This document shows positions 6,444-11,091 of a DNA stretch of 11,091 nt, piece by piece. The notes under the pieces were generated by a model. That model did no database searches. It was not told the origin of the DNA and saw only the letters and a list, made by a program, of their open reading frames with translations. This stretch comes from Lachnospiraceae bacterium (GTDB lineage: Bacteria; Bacillota; Clostridia; Lachnospirales; Lachnospiraceae). The stretch is from positions 1 to 11,091 of the forward strand of contig CAAFWV010000059.1 in the NCBI GenBank assembly GCA_900766815.1, written 5' to 3'. The number at the start of each line of letters is the position of its first letter. Positions within the stretch are counted from its first letter, which is position 1. Position numbers and translations under genes: made by a program.

Positions 6444-7280
6444 TTATCTGATTAACTGATAGCATATTAATCCCAGGATACCCATATGAACCGGATAGAA
6501 GAGATAATATACCGCCTTAGGCATGGGCTTTCCCTTGGTACCGTCATACATGAATATCGGTATTAATGCCAGTATTGCGAAAATCTGAAGATTGTTTATG
6601 GCATACATTAGGTATTTCTCATACCACATCCCCGGATGCGGTATATATACCGGTGCATTGATAATATTCCGTATAACACGGGCTATTACAGTACCCACGA
6701 AATAGAGTGCGAAGGCTGATGAGGAATCAAGCTTTAGTCTGCTGATGGCTCCCATAATAAGGGGAATGATTATTCCGCTCATGCCGTAATCGACCTTCAG
6801 AAGCTCAGCAAGTAAGCAGCCTGCAATGACAACAATGACCTGCATGGCATACATTACATATATATTTCTGTTCAACCTATAGCTGCGCTCAATCAGACTG
6901 AGCAGACACATGGTAGTTCCGGCAATCAGAAGTGTGATAAATACATTCTGATAATCTGCATAGTAGAAGACACCATTATTGGCATAATCGAATACGGGCT
7001 CTGAGATTATGGCAAGCAGAAGGATTCTGAGCATATATCTGATTCTGCTTCGGGTATGGATAAGTCCTTCTACAAGAAGAAATGAGAATATGGGAAAAGC
7101 TATTCTTCCGATTCCGCGCATGAGTATCATAACAGGCTTTACATAGGGAAAGCATTGCGGATATGTGACCATGATGCCGTTCTGAAGCAGAATATGTGCA
7201 GTGTGGTCGATCAACATTGTGATATATGCTATTAATTTAAGCTGACTCCAGGAGAGCTGCATATTCTTGGCTTGATTCAT
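6444..7280 (-). CDS. TraX-family multi-pass membrane protein
   Basis: This 278-residue protein has about eight hydrophobic segments and TraX-family motifs: LKLIAYITMLIDH near the N-terminus (Asp25, His26), GRIAFPIFSFLLVEG (58-72) and DYG..G later. TraX was first known as the F-pilin N-acetyltransferase, and the family resembles membrane acyltransferases. Chromosomal Firmicute copies without conjugation genes, as here, have no established substrate; cell-surface acylation is only a guess. It follows the XRE gene by 4 bp. Its ribosome binding site GGAG (7 nt before the ATG) overlaps the end of that gene, so the two are likely translated from one message. Confidence 0.85.
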   Translation of the reverse strand: MNQAKNMQLSWSQLKLIAYITMLIDHTAHILLQNGIMVTYPQCFPYVKPVMILMRGIGRIAFPIFSFLLVEGLIHTRSRIRYMLRILLLAIISEPVFDYANNGVFYYADYQNVFITLLIAGTTMCLLSLIERSYRLNRNIYVMYAMQVIVVIAGCLLAELLKVDYGMSGIIIPLIMGAISRLKLDSSSAFALYFVGTVIARVIRNIINAPVYIPHPGMWYEKYLMYAINNLQIFAILALIPIFMYDGTKGKPMPKAVYYLFYPVHMGILGLICYQLIR

Positions 7281-7284
7281 GAAT

Positions 7285-7914
7285 TTACTCCGTGCGTGAC
7301 ATCTTCTTAATTATCTGTCCGAGACCTGACCATAAGAAGATGATAATCTGTCCCGGAATACCGAGCGTCAGTATGATTGCGATGTTTATGTCTATACTTA
7401 AGAAAGATATTACAAGGGCAAGCAGCGCTGTCCACATAAGACAGGTAATAATCAGATAATTTCTTCTTCTATTGAACCATATGGAATTGAGCACCAGCCA
7501 CACAATCATGGTAACCGGAATTGCATAGATGAATGCCAGCCATTCATTATGAGCCTGCGGATATGCAATCCTGACCACAACGAAGATGAGTGTAAATACG
7601 AGCCAGACCAGCATGAGAGACATAAAGGTGATTACGGCTCTTGCATGTATATGCATCTTCTTGACGGTTCCGATTGATTTGACTTCAATCTTATCATGCT
7701 CAACAGTAATATATTCAAGCGGTACATTGAAAAAATCCGTTATATCCATCAGAACGGAAATATCGGGGACTGCTTCACCTCGTTCCCACTTAGAGACGGT
7801 CTTGTCAGAGTAGTTAAGCTTCTCTGCAAGCTCGGCCTGAGTCATGCCGGAAGCGGTTCTGAGCTTATATATGTTGTTGCCGATTATCTTCTTAATAACT
7901 GTAATATCATTCAT
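7285..7914 (-). CDS. Membrane-anchored XRE/HTH_3-family regulator
   Basis: This 209-residue protein joins a Cro/C1-type DNA-binding domain (about residues 8-65, with GMTQAELAEKLNYSDKTVSKWERG and the usual PDI follow-up) to four predicted transmembrane helices (about 93-116, 125-147, 152-173 and 176-198). Such one-component regulators are common in Clostridia and may sense membrane or envelope state. Its target is probably its own promoter and the TraX gene 4 bp downstream. Repeated TAGTAGA half-sites lie upstream. The ATG at 7914 fits the domain start. The ribosome binding site just before it (AAGAGA) is weak, while a perfect AGGAGG lies further up at 7961-7966 without an obvious start codon. 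Confidence 0.85.
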   Translation of the reverse strand: MNDITVIKKIIGNNIYKLRTASGMTQAELAEKLNYSDKTVSKWERGEAVPDISVLMDITDFFNVPLEYITVEHDKIEVKSIGTVKKMHIHARAVITFMSLMLVWLVFTLIFVVVRIAYPQAHNEWLAFIYAIPVTMIVWLVLNSIWFNRRRNYLIITCLMWTALLALVISFLSIDINIAIILTLGIPGQIIIFLWSGLGQIIKKMSRTE

Positions 7915-7960
7915 GGTTATCTCTTAAAAAGCAGGCGCAAAGCCTTGTAAATACTGGAAT

Positions 7961-7966
7961 CCTCCT
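7961..7966 (-). promoter_or_regulatory. Orphan Shine-Dalgarno-like AGGAGG
   Basis: On the minus strand, AGGAGG lies 47 nt before the XRE gene's ATG, too far to serve it directly. No ATG, GTG or TTG sits at useful spacing. An ATT 8 nt later opens an 11-codon frame that ends in TAA two bases before the XRE start. It may be a chance match, a leader-peptide remnant, or a standby ribosome site. Confidence 0.3.
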
Positions 7967-7968
7967 GA

Positions 7969-8018
7969 TAGTAGAGAAGCAATTCTACTAACAATACAGT
8001 CTATTTTACATTAGTAGA
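7969..8018. promoter_or_regulatory. Three TAGTAGA half-sites in the divergent XRE-degV region
   Basis: TAGTAGA occurs at 7969-7975, inverted at 7984-7990 (TCTACTA) and again direct at 8012-8018. The outer pair TCTACTAA (7984-7991) / TTAGTAGA (8011-8018) is a perfect 8-bp inverted repeat with a 19-bp spacer. The inner pair has an 8-bp spacer. The layout suits a dimeric repressor controlling one or both divergent genes. The XRE protein encoded alongside is the natural candidate, by inference only. I could not define a convincing promoter for either gene here. Confidence 0.5.
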
Positions 8019-8092
8019 GTGCAAAAATCTACCCTGTCATTATATCATCAAGGCGATGCTTTAAGATTAACGGAAATAGTTAGGAGGAGATT

Positions 8093-8968
8093 ATGGCTGA
8101 TTTTACAATTCTTACAGATTCAACCTGCGATTTGCCACAGGAGATAGCTGATAAGTATGACATTAAGGTAGCTTGTCTGTCCGTTATCATAGACGGTAAG
8201 CAGTATAAGAATTATCTGGACGGAAGGGAGCTTTCATTCCCGGATTTATATAATGCAATGAGAAATAAGAAGCTTCCGACAACCTCTGCTGTCAATGTTA
8301 CAGACTTCCTTGAGATTATGGAGCCGGAGCTTAAGGCGGGAAGGGATATTATATACATAGGATTTGCCGCTGTTATGAGTGGTACATATTCTGCAGGCTG
8401 TGTGGCAGCCAATGAATTGCTGGAGAAATATCCGGACAGAAAGATTATTACTATTGATACCAAGTGTGCAACAGCAGGTGAAGGCCTTCTTGTTGAACTT
8501 TGTGCAATAGAAAGAGAGAAGGGCAAGAGCATAGAGGAGTGTGCCGAGTTTGTTAATAAGCACCTGCCCAATGTGAGACATATGTTTACTGTGAATGACC
8601 TGTTCCATCTGGTTAGGGGCGGAAGAACAACCCGTGGTACTGCTCTTATGGGAAGTCTTATCGGAATTAAGCCTATACTAAGAGTTAATGATGAGGGATA
8701 TGTGGAAGCTTATCTTAAGCTCAGAGGCAGAAAGAAAGCCTTTAAGACCATCGTTGAGGATGCCAAGGCTCATATATTGGATAAGTCAATCCCATTCTAT
8801 ATTGCACATGGTGATGATATGGAAGGAGCGGAAGAGCTTGCTAAGATGATAAAGGAAGAGGTTGGATGTACTGATGTGAGAATCACCTACCTCGGAGCTG
8901 TCTGTGGATGTCATGGCGGCCCGGATCTGGTTGGAGCATTCTACCTTGGTAAGGATGGAAGAGATTAA
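8093..8968 (+). CDS. DegV-family fatty-acid-binding protein
   Basis: This 291-residue protein matches the DegV family at normal length. It has N-terminal TDSTCDLP (8-15), PTTSAVN (62-68), the ligand-contacting SGTYSA block (96-101) and the later LVRGGRTT (173-180). DegV proteins are soluble two-domain fatty-acid-binding proteins. Characterised FakB members present fatty acids to the FakA kinase for phosphorylation and phospholipid synthesis. No fakA is in view, so whether this is a FakB is open. The ATG at 8093 has an excellent AGGAGG (8082-8087) 5 nt upstream. It converges on the GNAT gene with a 4-bp overlap in a shared palindrome. Confidence 0.9.
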   Translation: MADFTILTDSTCDLPQEIADKYDIKVACLSVIIDGKQYKNYLDGRELSFPDLYNAMRNKKLPTTSAVNVTDFLEIMEPELKAGRDIIYIGFAAVMSGTYSAGCVAANELLEKYPDRKIITIDTKCATAGEGLLVELCAIEREKGKSIEECAEFVNKHLPNVRHMFTVNDLFHLVRGGRTTRGTALMGSLIGIKPILRVNDEGYVEAYLKLRGRKKAFKTIVEDAKAHILDKSIPFYIAHGDDMEGAEELAKMIKEEVGCTDVRITYLGAVCGCHGGPDLVGAFYLGKDGRD

Positions 8969-8982
8969 AGTATCTCTTCCAT
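8955..8982. repeat. Perfect 11-bp palindrome spanning the degV/GNAT convergent ends
   Basis: ATGGAAGAGAT (8955-8965) and ATCTCTTCCAT (8972-8982) are exact reverse complements around a 6-nt loop holding most of both stop codons. The last codons of degV and of the acetyltransferase are therefore each other's complement. It would form a stable hairpin at the 3' end of both messages. Neither strand has a T tract after it, so it is not a classic intrinsic terminator. It may protect 3' ends or limit convergent read-through. Confidence 0.65.
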
Positions 8983-9438
8983 GGTATACTGCTGTATCTT
9001 CATACCAAGTGCATTGTAGAAGGCAATAGCATTCGGATTGCATTCCCAGGCATGAAGTGTGATATTATGGCAGCCGATTGATTTGGCATATTCTTTAACA
9101 TAATTATATAGATTAGTCCCGACATGCCTGCCTCTGGCATTCTCATCAATGCAGAGGTCATCGATGTAAATTGTTTTATATTCGTAGGTGTTGGGACTTT
9201 CTTTTCGCTCAAATATTTGCAGGAAGCAGTGACCGAGTACGTTGTCATCGTCATCTACGCAGACGAAGATGGGTTTCGTATCATCAGCTATTATACCCTC
9301 AAGCTCCTTAACTGTATACTTCTGACCTTCACTCTTGAAGATATCCGGTCTGCCTTCGTGGTGAATCTTAAGTACCTGGGTTAACAGATTCATGATTCCG
9401 GGAACATCCTTATTCTCGGCTCGTCTGATTGTTGTCAT
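8965..9438 (-). CDS. GNAT-family N-acetyltransferase
   Basis: This 157-residue protein has the GNAT fold signature. A core strand and the acetyl-CoA-binding loop RGRHVGT (102-108) are preceded by YIDDLCIDENA. The C-terminal NPNAIAFYNALGMK (134-147) is the usual motif B helix. The substrate cannot be told from sequence; small molecule, peptide and protein N-termini are all possible. The start at 9438 was chosen because AGGAG lies 8-9 nt upstream. An earlier in-frame ATG at 9477 would include that site inside the gene and add 13 atypical residues. Its 3' end overlaps degV by 4 bp. It is divergent from ispF across a 206-bp gap. Confidence 0.85.
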   Translation of the reverse strand: MTTIRRAENKDVPGIMNLLTQVLKIHHEGRPDIFKSEGQKYTVKELEGIIADDTKPIFVCVDDDDNVLGHCFLQIFERKESPNTYEYKTIYIDDLCIDENARGRHVGTNLYNYVKEYAKSIGCHNITLHAWECNPNAIAFYNALGMKIQQYTMEEIL

Positions 9439-9507
9439 ATGGGTTTCTCCTTCACTTATATTCCAATTTGTACTCATCTAATGAAAATCATCTAAATAAA
9501 ACATTAA

Positions 9508-9524
9508 GCCGTAATCAATACGGC
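9508..9524. repeat. Small hairpin in the GNAT-ispF divergent region
   Basis: GCCGTA (9508-9513) and TACGGC (9519-9524) pair perfectly around a 5-nt loop. It lies in otherwise AT-rich DNA between the two divergent starts. No T tract of note follows on the plus strand. It could be an operator or part of a 5' leader of the acetyltransferase. No function can be assigned. Confidence 0.35.
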
Positions 9525-9600
9525 GCAAATTGAATTATAACACAGCATAGCGAAACTTTGCCTATAATAAAGAAAATGTATAGGGAAAAATCCGAAAATA

Positions 9601-9609
9601 TGGTATCAT
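9601..9609 (+). promoter_or_regulatory. Possible extended -10 promoter for ispF-cysE-cysS
   Basis: TGGTATCAT matches an extended -10 element (TGn followed by TATCAT, one mismatch to TATAAT). It would start transcription near 9616, about 29 nt before the ispF ATG. The -35 region (TAGGGA) is poor. A perfect TATAAT at 9563-9568 is an alternative but also lacks a -35 match. Confidence 0.4.
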
Positions 9610-9644
9610 TATAGATTGAGATTGAAGATTAATTGGAGAATGAC

Positions 9645-10190
9645 ATGAGAATCGGAATGGGTTATGACGTTCATCGTCTGGTAGAAGGCAGAAAGCTTAT
9701 CCTTGGCGGTGTTGAAATTCCATATGAACTGGGTCTGCTTGGACACTCCGATGCAGATGTGCTTCTGCATGCTATTTCCGATGCCTTGCTTGGAGCGGCT
9801 GCTCTCGGAGATATCGGTAAGCACTTCCCGGATACAGACCCTGAATATGAGGGAGCCGACAGCCTGGTATTATTATCAAGGGTTGGAGAGCTTCTATCAG
9901 AGAATATGTATTTTATTGAGAATATAGATGCAACAATAATTGCTCAGGCACCTAAGATGCGTCCGCATATAGATACCATGCGTAAGAATATTGCTGATGC
10001 ACTTATGCTTGATATTTCGCAGGTAAGCGTTAAGGCCACGACCGAGGAAGGCCTCGGCTTCACCGGAAGCGGGGAGGGCATCTCGGCTCAGGCCATATGC
10101 ATGCTGAGTTCTCCAAGAGAAATGGCTACGGTGGATGTAACCCATGAGCATCCTGCCTGTTCGTCCTGTCAGGGCTGTATTAAGAGGTAG
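9645..10190 (+). CDS. ispF: 2-C-methyl-D-erythritol 2,4-cyclodiphosphate synthase with Cys-rich tail
   Basis: IspF cyclises CDP-methylerythritol 2-phosphate, releasing CMP, in the cytoplasmic MEP isoprenoid pathway. The catalytic metal ligands are intact: Asp8 and His10 in GYDVH, and His42 in LLHAI. GHSDADVLLHAISDALLGAA, IGKHFPDTD and KATTEEGLGFTGSGEG are textbook family motifs. The ATG at 9645 was chosen because GGAG (9635-9638) lies 6 nt upstream; the TTG at 9633 would overlap that site. The protein is 181 residues, against about 157-160 for the family. The extra C-terminal tail carries His167, His169, Cys172, Cys175 and Cys178, spaced like a small metal site. It leads ispF-cysE-cysS with 23 bp to cysE. 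Family certainty is very high; tail function is unknown. Confidence 0.96.
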   Translation: MRIGMGYDVHRLVEGRKLILGGVEIPYELGLLGHSDADVLLHAISDALLGAAALGDIGKHFPDTDPEYEGADSLVLLSRVGELLSENMYFIENIDATIIAQAPKMRPHIDTMRKNIADALMLDISQVSVKATTEEGLGFTGSGEGISAQAICMLSSPREMATVDVTHEHPACSSCQGCIKR

Positions 10191-10213
10191 AATGGACTGA
10201 TAGGAGACAGATT

Positions 10214-10903
10214 ATGGGATTTATTAACAATGTCAGGGAAGAGATTAAGATAATAAGGGAGAGAGACCCTGCCATCCACAGCAATATGGAGGTATTCCTC
10301 TACCCGAGCTTCAAGGCCATGATTTATTACAGAGTGGCTCATAAGCAGTATGTTAAGGGACATTACTTTCTTGCAAGACTGATATCACAGAGAGCGGTAA
10401 GGAAGACGGGAATAGAGATTCACCCCGGTGCACAGATTGGTAAGGGCTTCTTCATTGACCATGGAACCGGTGTTGTAATCGGTGAGACTGCCATTATCGG
10501 CGACAATGTTACTCTTTACCAGGGAGTTACACTTGGCGGTACGGGCAAGGAGCACGGCAAGCGTCATCCAACCATAGGTAACAACGTAATGATAAGCACG
10601 GGTGCCAAGGTTCTTGGTTCCTTCAAAATAGGTGACAACTGCAAGATTGGCGCGGGCTCGGTTGTACTTGAGGAGGTGCCGCCGAATTCCACAGTTGTCG
10701 GCGTTCCCGGACGAGTAGTCAAGAGGTTTGATGCAACCCTTCCCCAGGATAAGCTTGACCAGATTCATCTTCCCGACCCTGTCATGGAGGATATTGCTAA
10801 CCTTCAGCGTGCCAACAGCGAACTGATCAATCGCGTGCTGGAGCTTGAAGCCAGAATCAAGAATATCGACAGGGAAGCTAAGATTGAGAATCAGAGCGAA
10901 TAA
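10214..10903 (+). CDS. cysE: Serine O-acetyltransferase (CysE/EpsC type)
   Basis: This enzyme acetylates L-serine with acetyl-CoA to O-acetylserine, the first committed step of cysteine synthesis. The 229-residue protein has an N-terminal helical domain (about 1-65) and a left-handed beta-helix of hexapeptide repeats (about 66-165). DHGTG (82-86, catalytic His83), LGGTGKEHGKRHPTIG (107-122, His118) and GAGSVV identify the family. The C-terminal segment (about 190-228) is a charged, heptad-like helix that may be a coiled coil, longer than in minimal EpsC forms. AGGAG lies 7 nt before the ATG. It sits between ispF and cysS, so its product pathway supplies cysteine for the tRNA synthetase downstream. 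No T-box leader is present within this operon segment. Confidence 0.94.
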   Translation: MGFINNVREEIKIIRERDPAIHSNMEVFLYPSFKAMIYYRVAHKQYVKGHYFLARLISQRAVRKTGIEIHPGAQIGKGFFIDHGTGVVIGETAIIGDNVTLYQGVTLGGTGKEHGKRHPTIGNNVMISTGAKVLGSFKIGDNCKIGAGSVVLEEVPPNSTVVGVPGRVVKRFDATLPQDKLDQIHLPDPVMEDIANLQRANSELINRVLELEARIKNIDREAKIENQSE

Positions 10904-10924
10904 ATGTAATCGAGGAGATATCAA

Positions 10925-11091
10925 ATGAAATTATATAATTCACTGACTAAGAAGGTTGAAGAATTTGTACCTAATGTCGAGGGCAAGGTAGGCATGTATA
11001 CCTGTGGTCCTACCGTATATCACTATGCACACATCGGCAACCTCAGAAGCTATATTATGGAGGATGTTCTGGAAAAAGAGCTCCGTTTTGA
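10925..11091 (+). CDS. cysS: Cysteinyl-tRNA synthetase, N-terminal part (cut by window end)
   Basis: The first 55 codons encode a class I aminoacyl-tRNA synthetase N-terminus. MYTCGPTVYHYAHIGNLRSY (24-43) contains the zinc-ligand Cys27 and the ATP-binding HIGH-type motif HIGN (36-39), diagnostic for CysS. The enzyme charges tRNA-Cys with cysteine in the cytoplasm. GAGGAG (10912-10917) lies 7 nt before the ATG, and the gap to cysE is 21 bp, so it is cotranscribed. The remaining roughly 400 residues lie beyond the window. Confidence 0.95.
   Translation, partial: MKLYNSLTKKVEEFVPNVEGKVGMYTCGPTVYHYAHIGNLRSYIMEDVLEKELRF

Noticed and set aside
10191..10213. A T-box leader controlling cysE-cysS
   Set aside because: The gaps in front of cysE and cysS are 23 and 21 bp, far too short, and no AGGGTGG-type T-box sequence is present upstream of ispF.
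1..11091. CRISPR arrays, tRNA or rRNA genes, and insertion-sequence transposases
   Set aside because: No regularly spaced direct repeats, cloverleaf genes or transposase-like ORFs were seen on reading both strands.

Overview
The window looks like chromosome from a low-to-moderate-GC Firmicute, most probably a Lachnospiraceae member (Butyrivibrio, Roseburia or Agathobacter-like). The reasons are strong AGGAGG-type ribosome binding sites before most genes, TTGnnn/TATAAT-type promoters, an ispF-cysE-cysS run, and a paired radical-SAM/DUF4130 locus common in Clostridia. The genus is inferred, not proven.

Left end (1-1677): an AT-rich two-gene cassette encodes an AbiEi-like antitoxin/repressor and an AbiEii-like nucleotidyltransferase toxin, overlapping by ATGA. 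Its promoter -10 box sits inside a perfect 10+10 bp palindrome that looks like an autoregulatory operator. Its base composition differs from the rest of the window, which suggests acquired defence DNA.

Bases 1678-2271 are the only long stretch without a convincing gene. They hold a 26-codon ORF of doubtful status, an intrinsic terminator (1871-1914), and a self-contained candidate transcription unit. That unit has a promoter (1933-1960), a nested, possibly bistable hairpin domain (1969-2080) rich in TGCA cores, and a strong intrinsic terminator (2140-2175). It is the best candidate here for an undescribed element, either a small RNA or a mobile palindromic repeat. A clear sigma-A-type promoter for the next operon follows.

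Bases 2272-4499: a radical SAM protein with a C-terminal helix-hairpin-helix and a translationally coupled DUF4130 protein form the known but uncharacterised TIGR03916/TIGR03915 pair, presumed to act in DNA modification or repair.

Bases 4557-7914 (minus strand): transcription order is a membrane-anchored XRE regulator, a TraX-family membrane protein, an MntP-type manganese exporter and a DUF362/2x[4Fe-4S] protein. The first two are tightly coupled; the others follow after gaps of 85 and 89 bp. A 178-bp divergent region with repeated TAGTAGA half-sites separates them from degV.

Bases 8093-9438: degV (plus) and a GNAT acetyltransferase (minus) converge and overlap by 4 bp inside a perfect 11-bp palindrome. 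Bases 9645-11091: ispF, cysE and the start of cysS run co-directionally with short gaps. They link isoprenoid precursor synthesis, cysteine synthesis and cysteinyl-tRNA charging. The IspF here carries an unusual His/Cys-rich C-terminal tail.
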